From Photobacterium pectinilyticum (GTDB taxonomy: Bacteria; Pseudomonadota; Gammaproteobacteria; Enterobacterales; Vibrionaceae): a stretch of 64,000 nucleotides of DNA. Positions 9,375-21,389 of this stretch are shown one piece after another. Under the pieces are notes generated by a model. It searched no databases and was not told the origin of the DNA. It was given only the letters and a program-made list of their open reading frames with translations. Location: assembly GCF_024357955.1 (NCBI RefSeq), contig NZ_JANEYT010000004.1, forward strand, positions 62,001 through 126,000. The letters run 5' to 3'. The first letter of the stretch is position 1. Every line of letters starts with the position of its first letter. A program made the position numbers and the translations under genes.

Positions 9375-10934
9375 ATGAGCAATCAAGCTGTCAACAAGAC
9401 ACCGAATGAATCGCCAAGTGCGATGAATAAGTTTCTTAATTTTATCGAGCGTACAGGTAACAAGATCCCTGATCCTGCCTTGCTCTTCTTCTGGGGATTG
9501 ATCCTTGTTTGGGTTTTATCTGCAGTTTTCTCTCAGTTCGAATTTGGCTTAATTCACCCCGTTTCTGGCCAAGCAGTAGAAGTTAACAACCTACTGACGG
9601 GTGAAGCGTTTGCAAACTTCCTTGCGACCATGGTGACTAACTTCACCGGTTTTGCACCACTGGGTATTGTGCTTGTAGCAATGCTGGGTGTGGGTGTTGC
9701 TGAGGCCTCTGGCTTTATCAATACTGGCTTGAAGAAGATGCTGAACGTAACACCAGCTAAATTCATTACTCCGGTATTGATTCTAGTTGCTATCGTATCG
9801 CACACAGCTGCTGATGCAGGTTACGTACTGGTAATCCCTCTGGGTGGTATCATCTTCCACGCAGCAGGCCGTCACCCACTAGCGGGTATTGCAGCTGCAT
9901 TTGCGGGTGTATCAGGTGGCTTTGCAGCAAACTTTATTCCTTCAGGTATCGACCCACTATTGGCTGGCTTCACCCAAGAAGCGGCACAAATTCTTGACCC
10001 TGAGTATATTGTTAACCCGTTATCAAACCTATTCTTCACCGGTTTGTCTTCACTGCTTATTGTGAGCATTGGTTGGTACATCACTGATCGCGTTATCGAG
10101 CCTCGTCTATCTCAGACGGCTATTGATGATGATGCAGAAGAAGCACCGGATATGGGCTCTTTCACAGAGCTAGAAAGTAAAGCTTTCTCTCGTGCTGGTT
10201 GGGCGATGATGGCCGGTATTGCCGTACTGATTGTGGCGCTGATCCCTGAGACATCACCACTGCGTAACCCAGCAGGTGAAATCACCGCATTCAACGCACC
10301 GGTAATGCAGTCTATCGTACCGCTAATCTTTATCTTGTTTGTGATCCCTGGTGTGGTTTACGGCAAGGTTGCGGGTACGTTCAAAGCAAGTGACGATATT
10401 ATCAAGTCAATGTCTGCCACGATGAGCAGCATGGGTAGCTTCATGGTTATGGCGTTTTTCATCGCGCAATTCCTTGTTGCCTTTACTCAATCTAACCTTG
10501 GTACGCTACTCGCTCTTTCTGGTGCTCAGCTTCTTCAAGCGATGAACTTACCAGGTCAGATAACTATCGTTGGTATGATTCTACTAACAGCATTCGTTAA
10601 CCTACTGGTTGGTTCAGCATCTGCGAAGTGGGCCTTGATCGGTCCTATCATGGTGCCGATGCTAATGGCAGTTGGTATTTCTCCTGAGCTGACTCAGGCG
10701 GCATACCGTGTTGGTGATTCTGTATCTAACATCATTTCTCCAATGATGGTGTTCTTCCCGCTAGTTGTTGTTTACATGCAGCGTTACGTGAAGAGCTCAG
10801 GTATCGGCTCTCTGGCTTCAATGATGATGCCTTACTCGATTGCAATGCTGATTGGTTGGACTATCTTCCTACTTATCTACTGGGCAATCGGTATTCCTCT
10901 AGGTATCCAAGCACCTTATACTTACGGCATGTAA
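9375..10934 (+). CDS. AbgT-family transporter
   Basis: A 519-residue inner-membrane protein of the AbgT family, whose E. coli member imports p-aminobenzoyl-glutamate; other members have been reported to export sulfonamides. Many hydrophobic helices are apparent. Family-typical segments are visible: a short N-terminal part with RTGNKIPDPALLFFW, the HTAADAGYVLVIPLGG motif, GGFAANFIPSGIDPLLAGFTQ, and the late PMMVFFPLVVVYMQRY. No abgA/abgB hydrolase genes lie beside it, so substrate and direction are open. It is monocistronic and convergent with frmB, sharing a bidirectional terminator. Confidence 0.9.
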   Translation: MSNQAVNKTPNESPSAMNKFLNFIERTGNKIPDPALLFFWGLILVWVLSAVFSQFEFGLIHPVSGQAVEVNNLLTGEAFANFLATMVTNFTGFAPLGIVLVAMLGVGVAEASGFINTGLKKMLNVTPAKFITPVLILVAIVSHTAADAGYVLVIPLGGIIFHAAGRHPLAGIAAAFAGVSGGFAANFIPSGIDPLLAGFTQEAAQILDPEYIVNPLSNLFFTGLSSLLIVSIGWYITDRVIEPRLSQTAIDDDAEEAPDMGSFTELESKAFSRAGWAMMAGIAVLIVALIPETSPLRNPAGEITAFNAPVMQSIVPLIFILFVIPGVVYGKVAGTFKASDDIIKSMSATMSSMGSFMVMAFFIAQFLVAFTQSNLGTLLALSGAQLLQAMNLPGQITIVGMILLTAFVNLLVGSASAKWALIGPIMVPMLMAVGISPELTQAAYRVGDSVSNIISPMMVFFPLVVVYMQRYVKSSGIGSLASMMMPYSIAMLIGWTIFLLIYWAIGIPLGIQAPYTYGM

Positions 10935-10949
10935 TTTACTTTGCTGAAC

Positions 10950-10976
10950 AAAAAGCCCCTTGATTGGGGCTTTTTT
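10950..10976. terminator. Terminator between the AbgT-family gene and frmB
   Basis: AAAAGCCCC (10951-10959), loop TTGATT, GGGGCTTTT (10966-10974) and further T residues; symmetric enough to act in both directions. Confidence 0.92.
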
Positions 10977-11004
10977 ATGTCAGTCGATAACCTCAGGCAC
11001 CTGC

Positions 11005-11847
11005 TTACAGGAGATGCTGGGCATGGAAGCGCAGGTGATCGTCAATAAAGCTGGCGATGAAATAGTAGCTATGATCGTAGCCTTCCTGCATACGCAGTTC
11101 GAGCGGGTAGTCGATGCTTTGAGCGGCTTCAGCAAGAGAATCAGGTTTCAACTGCTCCTCTAGGAAGCTGTCTTGATCCCCTTGGTCAACTAGCGCAGGA
11201 ACGGGCTGCTGGTTATTCTTGAGCAACTCTGTGGTGTCGTATTGCAGCCAGCTGGTGCGATCGTCACCAAGGTATCCACTCAAGGCTTTTTCACCCCAAG
11301 GGCAATTTACCGGGTTGCTGATCGGGCTGAAGGCAGACACTGAGCTGTAGCGAGATGGATTGCGCAAGGCAATCATCAAAGCGCCGTGACCACCCATTGA
11401 GTGGCCGCTGATCGCTCTCTTATCACTCACCGGGAAGTGTTCTTCGATCAACGCCGGTAGCTCATTCACGACATAATCATACATTTGGTAGTGGCGGTTC
11501 CATGGTGCCTGGGTTGCATTGACATAGAAGCCTGCTCCCAAGCCGAAGTCGTAGGCCCCTTCGGGATCATCCGGTACCCCTTCACCGCGTGGGCTGGTAT
11601 CCGGCGTCACAATAGCAATACCTAGTTCTGCTGCCAGGCGCTGGGCACCGGCTTTTTGCATGAAGTTCTCATCGGTGCAGGTCAAGCCCGACAACCAGTA
11701 AAGTACTGGGACTTTTGCCCCTTGGGCTATGTGCGGCGGGAGGAAAATGGCAAAGCGCATGTCGCAGTTCAGTACTGCAGAGTGATGGCTGTATTGTTTG
11801 TGCCAGCCGCCAAAGCTTTTGTTCCAACTTATGTTTTCGATAGTCAT
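11005..11847 (-). CDS. frmB: S-formylglutathione hydrolase
   Basis: This esterase-D-family alpha/beta hydrolase converts S-formylglutathione to formate and glutathione, the last step of glutathione-dependent formaldehyde oxidation. The nucleophile elbow GHSMGG has Ser150. Other family marks are YWLSGLTC (about residue 50), TSPRGEG and the C-terminal GYDHSYYFI with the catalytic His. Length is 280 residues, typical of the family. It lies 62 bp downstream of frmA on the same strand, consistent with a two-gene operon. The spacer contains a small hairpin around CTCCCGCGGGAG. Confidence 0.96.
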   Translation of the reverse strand: MTIENISWNKSFGGWHKQYSHHSAVLNCDMRFAIFLPPHIAQGAKVPVLYWLSGLTCTDENFMQKAGAQRLAAELGIAIVTPDTSPRGEGVPDDPEGAYDFGLGAGFYVNATQAPWNRHYQMYDYVVNELPALIEEHFPVSDKRAISGHSMGGHGALMIALRNPSRYSSVSAFSPISNPVNCPWGEKALSGYLGDDRTSWLQYDTTELLKNNQQPVPALVDQGDQDSFLEEQLKPDSLAEAAQSIDYPLELRMQEGYDHSYYFIASFIDDHLRFHAQHLL

Positions 11848-11909
11848 TAGCGTCTCTTTCGTAGCCTAAGTTACTAGACTAGACTCCCGCGGGAGCCTAG
11901 CCGGTAGCA

Positions 11910-13052
<1,143 letters not shown>

Positions 13053-13194
13053 TTATGATCGTTGGGCTAAGCCCTATGTTGTTCCTACGGTTGCTATAAC
13101 AGTAGGAGAGAATGTTTACCGATGGTGCAGCGAGTGTGTGTGGTGCTGCTTCGTTGTGATGGGCTTAGTATATTTGTTTCTTGGTGGATGATAA

Positions 13195-13210
13195 TTGCTC
13201 TATAATGCAA
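13195..13210 (+). promoter_or_regulatory. Promoter/operator dyad of the LysR-frmA divergent region
   Basis: TTGCTCTATAATGCAA is a dyad (TTGC-N8-GCAA) that contains a TATAAT hexamer at 13201-13206. Its position about 35 bp before the regulator start fits an autoregulatory LysR-type site. No direct evidence of binding. Confidence 0.5.
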
Positions 13211-13243
13211 ATAACTTTTTCCATTGTGTAATAATGGTGGGGT

Positions 13244-14113
13244 ATGTTTTTGTGGGAAGGGGTGAGTGAATTTGTTGCGGTAGCAGAATCCGAGAGTTTT
13301 ACGGCCGCGTCCAAGCAGCTCGGTATCTCCACGGCCCAAGTTAGTCGCCAGGTCAGTGCGTTGGAAAACCGACTCAATACCAAGTTGTTTTACCGTACAA
13401 CCCGTAAGGTCTCGCTGACCGAAGAAGGCACCATTTACTACCAGCATTGCCGCCGTTTGATGGATGGGCTGGAAGAAGCCGAAAGGGCGATCAGCGATCG
13501 ACGCGATACCCCACAGGGGAGCCTTAAACTAACGGCACCTTATACCTATGGTGAGCAGTACATCATGCCGCTGGTGGTCGATTTTATGCAGCTGTACCCC
13601 GAAGTAGATGTAAATATGGTGCTGACTAATCAAACGGTGGATTTGGTTGAGGGGGGATATGACTTGGCGATCCGTCTTGGCAAGCTCAGTAGCTCGACCA
13701 TGATGGCCAAGCGCTTGGCTAGTCGTACTCAGTTTGTCTGTGCTTCACCGGCTTATTTGGCAAAATTTGGCGTACCGCACTCGCTGTCTGAACTTCGTCA
13801 CCATAATTGCTTGATGGGTAATTATGATCATTGGCGTTTTCAAGAAGCAGGTAAAGCGCGCAGTATGAGGGTTGACGGTACTTTACGTTGTGCTAGTGGA
13901 CATGCTTTGCGTGATGCCGTGTTGAAGGGAATTGGCTTGGTGCAGTTACCTGATTACTACATCAGTGATGATCTGGAGAAAGGTGCATTGGTTACGGTGT
14001 TGGATACGTTCCGTGAGCCTGATGAAGGGATCTGGGCGCTCTATCCCCATAACCGGCACTTATCGCCTAAGGTTCGTTTACTGGTGGATTTTTTGGCCGA
14101 ATCATTGGCGTAG
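13244..14113 (+). CDS. LysR-type transcriptional regulator, divergent from frmA
   Basis: A 289-residue LysR-family regulator. The N-terminal winged helix-turn-helix is visible at about residues 7-65 (FTAASKQLGISTAQVSRQVSALE, quoted in part, then TRKVSLTEEG), followed by a linker helix and the periplasmic-binding-like effector domain (VNMVLTNQTVDLVEGGYDLA; GIGLVQLPDYYI). GGTGGGG precedes the ATG. Its divergent placement beside frmA-frmB makes control of formaldehyde detoxification the simplest hypothesis. The effector is unknown. Confidence 0.88.
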   Translation: MFLWEGVSEFVAVAESESFTAASKQLGISTAQVSRQVSALENRLNTKLFYRTTRKVSLTEEGTIYYQHCRRLMDGLEEAERAISDRRDTPQGSLKLTAPYTYGEQYIMPLVVDFMQLYPEVDVNMVLTNQTVDLVEGGYDLAIRLGKLSSSTMMAKRLASRTQFVCASPAYLAKFGVPHSLSELRHHNCLMGNYDHWRFQEAGKARSMRVDGTLRCASGHALRDAVLKGIGLVQLPDYYISDDLEKGALVTVLDTFREPDEGIWALYPHNRHLSPKVRLLVDFLAESLA

Positions 14114-14185
14114 GATAACCGCAGGGAGGCCCAATACCTCGCATCCCTCGGGCTTTTGGGTATAATCAGCGGCCACAAGTAATAG

Positions 14186-14752
<567 letters not shown>

Positions 14753-14951
14753 CCACTCCCCCCATATTTTTCAGTCGATTGAAGCGATTAGATCCCTGCC
14801 GAACTGTTAATGATATAGCTTCGTTGACGCCAAAGAATTTTCTTGCGGGTATTCGCGTTAAGTCGCTTGCGTCGAGTGGCAGCGGATGCTATCCGCATGC
14901 GCATGTTATTACTGATTTTCTTGTTCGAAAAGCGCATAGAGCCTCTCCTTT

Positions 14952-15113
14952 ATACCAATCTGGATAAGTCGTTGATCAAGTATTTGCACTGGAAAAATCG
15001 TTGTTATTAAGGCAGATATTGCAGTAACTAGTGGCTCTAATTACAAAATATCTAACGCAGAGAACAGCGATTTTAACCTGCAAGACTGATCAAATATTTA
15101 TGTAGGTTGGTAT
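14952..15113. repeat. 162-bp long form of the palindromic intergenic repeat
   Basis: The ends match the 48-bp element (inverted relative to the other copies), but the central TGATCA is split and duplicated, enclosing about 100 extra bases. That interior is itself an imperfect palindrome: TTGCA, AAAATCG, TGTT, AGATATT and GTAAcTAG on the left recur in order on the complementary right arm (TTGCA, AAAATCG, TGTT, AGATATT, GTAAtTAG), meeting at about 15032. The whole element can fold as one long hairpin. It looks like a fuller, MITE-like form from which the 48-bp copies could derive. Confidence 0.82.
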
Positions 15114-15248
15114 TAGAGCCGCTCGGAATAGGAGCGAGTAAAAACCGTATTAGGGCTAGTATCTCTTATTCCCTGTTATCTCTCTAACGGTAGCGGTCAC
15201 GCTTTTCGATCATTTTTCACACATAAGAACAGAAAGGTGTGAGCAAGA

Positions 15249-15270
15249 TCCCCCTGCCAGAGCAGGGGGG
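15249..15270 (-). terminator. Terminator hairpin after mltF
   Basis: CCCCCTGC (15250-15257), loop CAGA, GCAGGGGG (15262-15269). A very stable stem 10 bp past the mltF stop; only a weak T tract follows on the minus strand. Confidence 0.65.
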
Positions 15271-15279
15271 AAGTGCAGA

Positions 15280-16806
15280 TTAGTTGCTGGCTGTTTTGTT
15301 CGGTGCTGTCGCATCAGACGGTATTATTTCTTCACCGTCTGGAAGTTGCAGGGCAAGCACCTCTGTTGATGGCGTTATGGTATGCAAGCCATCAATCAAT
15401 TCGATGTCATCAAGCTGCGGCTCTTGGCTGTGGGCTTGCTCGTAGCCGATAATGCTCTGGTAGTAACGACGGATATTCTCGACATAATGTAGCGCCTCAT
15501 CACCACGGGCATAGCCATAGCGGGTTTGTTTGTAGTATTTGCGCTGGCGCAGCAGTGGCAGGCGTTGCTTCACATCACTCCAGGCATCTGCGTTACCGCC
15601 CTGTGACAGGGTGAGGCGGCGGGCGTCCATTAAGTGGCCGAAGCCTACGTTATATGACGCCAGGGCAAACCATACCTTTTCGTGCTCTTCGATACTGTCC
15701 GGGATCCTGTTTATCATCTTACGCAGGTACTCGGTACCGCCGCGGATACTCTGTTCCGGATCCAGTCGGTTTTTTACCCCAACCGAGCGTGCTGTCGGCA
15801 AGGTCAGCATCATCATCCCGCGAACCCCTGTTGGTGATACTGCGCGTGGATTCCAGTGTGACTCCTGATACGACAGGGCTGCAATCAAACGCCAGTCAAA
15901 TTCGTTGGCATATTGTTTGAACAAACCTTCCCACTTTGGCAGCTTGCCTTCTACAGCACGCAGGAAGGCTCGAGTATCGACATAGTCGAACTTGTCGACG
16001 TGGCCAAGGTATTTCTCTTCCAACTTGGCCAGCTCACCGTTTTGCTGGATTTCACCGAAGAACTCGATCAGCAGAGCATACAGGCTGTCATCACTATTCT
16101 GGTTGACGAACCAAGCGATAGGCTCATCTTCGGTCAGTTCCAGTGCAGTGGTGACATCCGGCAAGATCCGCTGGTTAAGAGCAATATCGACTGAATCGGC
16201 CAAGGTATAGTCGAGCTCACCGATAGCCACTTGGCGCAGTAACTCGTCGCTGTCGATTTCTTCAAGCGACTGCCATTCAAGGGTAGGGTGTTCTTGCTTG
16301 AGTGCTTGTAATGTTTTCTCATGGCTAGAGCCGCTGACCACAGCTAGCGAACCTTTGTTTTCGGCCAGATCTTCTACACTGCGAGGGCGCCATTGGCCTT
16401 TTTTGTAGACCACTTTCTGACTGGCATAATAGTATGCCGGTGCGGCGCGAAAGTGCGCCAAGCGCTCATCGGTCATGGTCAGGCCAGCGGCCAGGATATC
16501 AACATCACCACGATTGAGGTTAGGAAACAGGCCGGATAGGGTGAACATGGCCTTCATTTCCAGCTTGACGCCAAGCTTGTCGGCAAAGCGGTGGGCCAGT
16601 TCGTAATCCAACCCGGTTGGACCTTCATTACCAATATAATAAGAAAGTTGGTTGTTGAGTGTTCCGACGCGCAAGACGCCTTCTTCGCGGATCCGTTCTA
16701 GTTCCGTGCGGGGATCTTCCTGCCACAAGCAACCGTTGAGCATGAAGAGGCTCAATAGTAAGGCAATGAATTGTTTAAAACTTGGATTCGGTCGAAGAGT
16801 GCTCAA
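15280..16806 (-). CDS. mltF: Membrane-bound lytic murein transglycosylase F
   Basis: MltF cleaves the glycan strands of peptidoglycan. Domains in order: a signal sequence with a likely lipidation cysteine (LNGC, Cys26), a periplasmic solute-binding-like domain (about residues 40-270), and a C-terminal SLT lysozyme-like domain with the catalytic Glu315 in SYQESHWN, then SPTGVRGMMMLT and WFALASYNVGFGH. Length is 508 residues. The start appears to be TTG at 16806; no ATG lies near, and a promoter is found about 30 bp upstream. Transcribed divergently from purL. Confidence 0.95.
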   Translation of the reverse strand: MSTLRPNPSFKQFIALLLSLFMLNGCLWQEDPRTELERIREEGVLRVGTLNNQLSYYIGNEGPTGLDYELAHRFADKLGVKLEMKAMFTLSGLFPNLNRGDVDILAAGLTMTDERLAHFRAAPAYYYASQKVVYKKGQWRPRSVEDLAENKGSLAVVSGSSHEKTLQALKQEHPTLEWQSLEEIDSDELLRQVAIGELDYTLADSVDIALNQRILPDVTTALELTEDEPIAWFVNQNSDDSLYALLIEFFGEIQQNGELAKLEEKYLGHVDKFDYVDTRAFLRAVEGKLPKWEGLFKQYANEFDWRLIAALSYQESHWNPRAVSPTGVRGMMMLTLPTARSVGVKNRLDPEQSIRGGTEYLRKMINRIPDSIEEHEKVWFALASYNVGFGHLMDARRLTLSQGGNADAWSDVKQRLPLLRQRKYYKQTRYGYARGDEALHYVENIRRYYQSIIGYEQAHSQEPQLDDIELIDGLHTITPSTEVLALQLPDGEEIIPSDATAPNKTASN

Positions 16807-16838
16807 CGATGTATGCTCTTGATAAAAACAGGACGTCC

Positions 16839-16866
16839 TTTATACCAAAGCTCGTCCGATCCGCAA
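16839..16866 (-). promoter_or_regulatory. mltF promoter
   Basis: On the minus strand TTGCGG (16866-16861), 16 bp, TATAAA (16844-16839). The predicted transcript start is about 25 nt before the TTG start codon of mltF. Confidence 0.6.
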
Positions 16867-17122
16867 AATAATCACAGTGTTTTGGCGGCAGGTTTTCCGT
16901 GGTATGGCACATTTCTTAAATCATAAATCGTAAAAAAATGTAATTACAACGGGCGGTTCTCGTGGCGCTTTTCGTCGGCATTACCGCTTACTGACGTCAG
17001 CGCGGCACTCTCATAACAAGGCCGACTTGTCAGAATATGACCACAAACCGCTGCAAAAAGAACCATAACGGATCTGCTGCCCCTCATATCTCTCTGTTTT
17101 TGGCTCGGATTGAAAAAAAAAC
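16867..17122. other. Divergent mltF-purL gap
   Basis: No gene seen. A perfect palindrome CTGACGTCAG lies at 16991-17000. The purL control region follows. Confidence 0.4.
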
Positions 17123-17138
17123 ACGCAAACGGTTGCGT
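17123..17138 (+). promoter_or_regulatory. PurR operator of purL
   Basis: ACGCAAACGGTTGCGT, a near-perfect PurR box, placed just upstream of the purL promoter. Confidence 0.85.
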
Positions 17139-17144
17139 CAGGTG

Positions 17145-17173
17145 TTACGTCACAAAAAAAATTCCCTTATACT
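17145..17173 (+). promoter_or_regulatory. purL promoter
   Basis: TTACGT (17145-17150), 17 bp, TATACT (17168-17173). The leader to the start codon is about 130 nt and contains a small GGCC-based hairpin near 17250. Confidence 0.6.
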
Positions 17174-17307
17174 ACGCCCCATCATGAGCTGCTCGCCTTA
17201 AACGGGTAATGGCAAATGAGGTGACATTGACGTAATTGTCTCGGCATCTGGCCGGGGGTTAGGCCAATATCACCTTTCTTCAACTGCTAATCGAGAGACG
17301 TTCGCAC

Positions 17308-20300
17308 ATGGAAATTTTGCGTGGTTCACCCGCACTGTCTGAGTTTCGCGTTAATAAGCTACTAGAGCGTTGCCGTGAATTGGATCTGCCTGTGTCAGGT
17401 ATTTATGCTGAGTTCATGCACTTTGCAGACTTGTCTTCGCCACTGAGTGCGGAAGAGCAAGAAAAGCTAACAAGCTTGCTGACTTACGGCCCTACGATTG
17501 CAGAGCACGAGCCGTCTGGCCTATTGCTGCTGGTTACCCCTCGTCCGGGAACAATCTCCCCATGGTCATCGAAGTCCACTGATATCGCCCGCAACTGTGC
17601 CCTTGAGCAGATCAAGCGCCTGGAGCGTGGTACGGCTTACTACATCGAAACCTCGGTTGAGCTATCAGCTGAGCAAGTGGTCGTGCTAAAAGGCCTGATT
17701 CATGACCGCATGATGGAAGTTGTTTTTACTGAATTTGATTCAGCAGTCGCCCTTTTCCAAGTTGCTGAACCAGCGCCTGTTGCTGATGTCGATCTCCTTT
17801 CTGGCGGCCGTAAAGCACTTGAAGAGGCCAACGTGACGCTAGGCCTTGCCCTTGCTGAAGATGAAATTGACTACTTACTAGAAAGTTTTGTGACTAAGCT
17901 TGAACGCAACCCGACAGACATCGAACTGATGATGTTTGCCCAAGCGAACTCAGAGCACTGCCGTCACAAGATTTTCAACGCAGATTGGACAATTGACGGC
18001 GTTAAGCAAGAAAAGTCTCTGTTCAAGATGATCAAGAACACGTTCGAAACCACGCCGGACCATGTTCTGTCTGCTTACAAAGATAACGCCGCCGTAATGA
18101 CAGGTTCTAAAGTGGGTCGTTTCTTCCCAGATCCTGAGACTCGTCAGTACAACTACCATAACGAAGATGCGCACATCCTGATGAAGGTTGAAACGCACAA
18201 CCACCCAACGGCTATTTCTCCATGGCCGGGGGCTTCTACTGGTTCTGGCGGTGAAATCCGTGATGAAGGCGCAACAGGTATCGGTGGTAAGCCAAAAGCC
18301 GGTCTTGTTGGTTTTACGACTTCTAACCTACGCATCCCTGGTTTCGAACAACCATGGGAAACGGATTTCGGTAAGCCGGGTCGTATCGTTAACGCACTAG
18401 ACATTATGCTAGAAGGCCCATTGGGTGGTGCTGCGTTCAACAACGAATTTGGTCGCCCAAACCTGCTGGGTTACTTCCGTACCTACGAAGAAAAAGTGAA
18501 CTCTCACGCCGGTGTCGAAGTACGTGGTTACCACAAGCCAATCATGATTGCTGGTGGTATGGGTAATATTCGTGACGAGCACGTGCAAAAGAAAGAGATC
18601 CCAGTAGGTGCAAGCCTAATCGTTCTGGGTGGTCCTGCGATGAACATCGGCCTTGGTGGCGGCGCTGCATCGTCAATGGCGTCAGGTCAATCTGCAGAAG
18701 ACCTAGATTTCGCATCTGTACAGCGTGAAAACCCAGAGATGGAACGCCGTTGTCAGGAAGTGATCGACCGTTGTTGGCAGCTGGGTGATGATAACCCAAT
18801 CGCATTTATCCACGATGTAGGTGCGGGCGGTATCTCTAACGCACTGCCTGAGCTTGTCGACGATGGCGAGCGTGGTGGTATCTTCCAACTGCGTGACGTA
18901 CCAAACGATGAGCCGGGCATGAGCCCACTCGAGATCTGGTGTAACGAATCGCAAGAGCGTTATGTAATGGCTGTTGCGCCAGAGCATATGGCAGCATTCG
19001 ATGCTATCTGTAAGCGTGAACGTGCACCGTACGCCGTTGTGGGTGTTGCCACCGAAGAGCGTGAGCTGAAACTTGAAGATTCACACTTCGACAACACGCC
19101 AATCGACATGCCAATGGACATCCTATTGGGCAAAACGCCGAAGATGCACCGTGATGCAACGACGCTAAAAGTTGATAGCCCGGCGATTGTTCGCGATGGT
19201 ATTGAAATCAACGAAGCGGCTGAACGCGTACTGCGCCTTCCTACCGTTGCTGAGAAAACATTCCTTATTACTATCGGTGACCGTACCGTAACGGGTCTTG
19301 TGGCTCGCGATCAAATGGTTGGTCCATGGCAGGTGCCGGTCGCTAACTGTGCTGTAACCGCGGCCAGCTACGATTCTTACCACGGCGAAGCAATGTCGAT
19401 GGGTGAGCGTACGCCAGTTGCACTACTAGACTTTGGTGCGTCTGCACGCCTAGCTGTCGGTGAGTCGCTAACCAACATCGCTGGTACTGATATCGGTGAT
19501 ATCAAGCACATTAAACTGTCTGCCAACTGGATGTCGCCAGCGGGTCACCCAGGTGAAGATGCTGGCCTTTACGAAGCTGTTAAAGCGGTCGGTGAAGAGC
19601 TTTGTCCAGCATTGGGTCTGACTATCCCTGTGGGTAAAGACTCCATGTCGATGAAGACCAAGTGGGAAGAGAACGGCGAAAACAAAGAAGTGACGTCTCC
19701 ACTTTCGCTTGTTATCACTGCCTTTGGCCGTGTTGAAGATGTCCGCAAAACGGTCACGCCTCAGCTGCGTACCGATAAAGGTGACTCTTCACTGGTTCTG
19801 GTTGACCTGGGTAACGGTAAGAATCGTTTGGGTGCGACTGCACTGGCACAGGTTTACAAGCAGCTTGGCGACAAGCCAGCAGACGTTGATAACGCAGAGC
19901 AGCTAAAAGGCTTCTTTGATGCAATGCAAACACTGGTTCGTGATGACAAGCTGGTTGCTTACCACGATAAAGGCGATGGCGGCTTATTCGTCACGCTGGC
20001 AGAGATGGCATTTGCCGGTCACTGTGGTGTGAAAGCTGATATTGCGGGTCTTGGCGAAGACACGCTAGCGGCGCTGTTTAACGAAGAGCTAGGTGCCGTT
20101 GTTCAAGTTAAGAATGACGACCTAGACGCGGTGAAAGCGGTATTGGCAACGAACGGTCTGGCGACATGTACTCACGTTATCGGTAGCGTAGAAGCATCGG
20201 ATAACGTAGTGATCACCTCGGGCGACGCTGTGGTACTAGAACGTTCACGTATCGAGCTACGCACTATTTGGGCTGAAACCACACACAAGATGCAAGGCCT

Positions 20301-21219
20301 GCGTGACAATCCAGCTTGTGCTGACCAAGAGTTCGCGGCGAAGAAAGACAACACCGATCCAGGTCTGAACGCTAAGCTAAGCTTTGATATCAACGAAGAT
20401 GTTGCCGCGCCGTTCATTGCCGGTTCGATGGTAAACACCGGTGCCAAGCCTAAGATGGCAATCTTGCGTGAGCAGGGTGTTAACTCACACGTTGAAATGG
20501 CAGCAGCCTTTGACCGTGCAGGCTTCGAAGCAACCGATATCCACATGAGCGATATCCTGACTGGTCAAGCCGCCCTTGATGAGTATCACGGCCTAGTGGC
20601 TTGTGGTGGCTTCTCTTATGGTGACGTACTGGGTGCAGGTGAAGGTTGGGCGAAGTCTATCTTGTTCAACGCACAAGCTCGCGACCAGTTCCAGGCATTC
20701 TTCAACCGTGACAACACCTTCTCGCTAGGTGTGTGTAATGGTTGTCAGATGCTGTCGAACCTGAAAGAGCTGATCCCAGGCGCTGACCTATGGCCACGAT
20801 TCGTTCGCAATGAATCAGAGCGTTTTGAAGCACGCTTCAGCCTGGTTGAAGTACAAAAGTCTGATTCTGTCTTCTTCGACGGCATGGCCGGCTCTCGCAT
20901 GCCAATCGCGGTATCTCACGGTGAAGGGCGTGTAGAAGTTCGTGATGCAGACCACCTAGCAGCGATTGAAGCATCTGGTACAGTCGCGGTGCGTTACGTG
21001 GACAATCACGGTAACCCAACGCAGCAGTACCCGAATAACCCGAATGGTTCACCGAATGCGATTACCGGTCTGACAACGCAAGATGGTCGTGTGACTATCA
21101 TGATGCCTCACCCAGAGCGTGTATTCCGCACTGTAGCGAACTCTTGGCACCCAGATGAGTGGAGCGAGAACAGCCCATGGATGCGCATGTTCCGCAATGC
21201 CCGAGTGAATATCGGCTAA
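17308..21219 (+). CDS. purL: Phosphoribosylformylglycinamidine synthase
   Basis: PurL converts FGAR to FGAM with glutamine and ATP, the fourth step of purine synthesis. This is the large single-chain form (1303 residues; E. coli 1295). Order: N-terminal PurS-like region, linker, two AIR-synthase-type halves ([35 protein letters not shown]) and a C-terminal class I glutaminase domain with the nucleophile Cys in [10 protein letters not shown] and the His/Glu in MPHPERVFR. It is monocistronic, with a PurR box upstream and a strong terminator. Confidence 0.98.
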   Translation: MEILRGSPALSEFRVNKLLERCRELDLPVSGIYAEFMHFADLSSPLSAEEQEKLTSLLTYGPTIAEHEPSGLLLLVTPRPGTISPWSSKSTDIARNCALEQIKRLERGTAYYIETSVELSAEQVVVLKGLIHDRMMEVVFTEFDSAVALFQVAEPAPVADVDLLSGGRKALEEANVTLGLALAEDEIDYLLESFVTKLERNPTDIELMMFAQANSEHCRHKIFNADWTIDGVKQEKSLFKMIKNTFETTPDHVLSAYKDNAAVMTGSKVGRFFPDPETRQYNYHNEDAHILMKVETHNHPTAISPWPGASTGSGGEIRDEGATGIGGKPKAGLVGFTTSNLRIPGFEQPWETDFGKPGRIVNALDIMLEGPLGGAAFNNEFGRPNLLGYFRTYEEKVNSHAGVEVRGYHKPIMIAGGMGNIRDEHVQKKEIPVGASLIVLGGPAMNIGLGGGAASSMASGQSAEDLDFASVQRENPEMERRCQEVIDRCWQLGDDNPIAFIHDVGAGGISNALPELVDDGERGGIFQLRDVPNDEPGMSPLEIWCNESQERYVMAVAPEHMAAFDAICKRERAPYAVVGVATEERELKLEDSHFDNTPIDMPMDILLGKTPKMHRDATTLKVDSPAIVRDGIEINEAAERVLRLPTVAEKTFLITIGDRTVTGLVARDQMVGPWQVPVANCAVTAASYDSYHGEAMSMGERTPVALLDFGASARLAVGESLTNIAGTDIGDIKHIKLSANWMSPAGHPGEDAGLYEAVKAVGEELCPALGLTIPVGKDSMSMKTKWEENGENKEVTSPLSLVITAFGRVEDVRKTVTPQLRTDKGDSSLVLVDLGNGKNRLGATALAQVYKQLGDKPADVDNAEQLKGFFDAMQTLVRDDKLVAYHDKGDGGLFVTLAEMAFAGHCGVKADIAGLGEDTLAALFNEELGAVVQVKNDDLDAVKAVLATNGLATCTHVIGSVEASDNVVITSGDAVVLERSRIELRTIWAETTHKMQGLRDNPACADQEFAAKKDNTDPGLNAKLSFDINEDVAAPFIAGSMVNTGAKPKMAILREQGVNSHVEMAAAFDRAGFEATDIHMSDILTGQAALDEYHGLVACGGFSYGDVLGAGEGWAKSILFNAQARDQFQAFFNRDNTFSLGVCNGCQMLSNLKELIPGADLWPRFVRNESERFEARFSLVEVQKSDSVFFDGMAGSRMPIAVSHGEGRVEVRDADHLAAIEASGTVAVRYVDNHGNPTQQYPNNPNGSPNAITGLTTQDGRVTIMMPHPERVFRTVANSWHPDEWSENSPWMRMFRNARVNIG

Positions 21220-21239
21220 GCTAATCGCTTAATATTGAT

Positions 21240-21271
21240 GAAAAAAACCGCTCCCAGTGAGCGGTTTTTTA
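21240..21271 (+). terminator. Intrinsic terminator after purL
   Basis: AAAAACCGCTC pairs with GAGCGGTTTTT around a five-base loop and ends in six T residues. Confidence 0.94.
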
Positions 21272-21389
21272 TTGTCGGTATCATTTTTAGGAAAAAAAGT
21301 TAGTACTAAATGCAATTGTATGATTAAGCTGAAGTTATCCACCCGGTGATTTATTCATTTGGCATAAGCCCAAAGGTGGACTGTAGCAC

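Larger units (their letters stand above)
14753..15279. other. tadA-mltF gap
   Basis: About 530 bp. It holds the long 162-bp palindromic element (14952-15113) and, at the right end, the mltF terminator hairpin. The first 200 bp show no supportable gene; GATGCTATCCGCATGCGCATG contains small inverted repeats around 14885-14905. Confidence 0.5.

Noticed and set aside
14779..14967. 62-codon frame after tadA
   Set aside because: No start signal and it runs into the palindromic repeat.
14952..15113. ERIC element
   Set aside because: The size is similar, but the termini (ATACCAA/TTGGTAT) and interior do not match the enterobacterial ERIC consensus as I know it.
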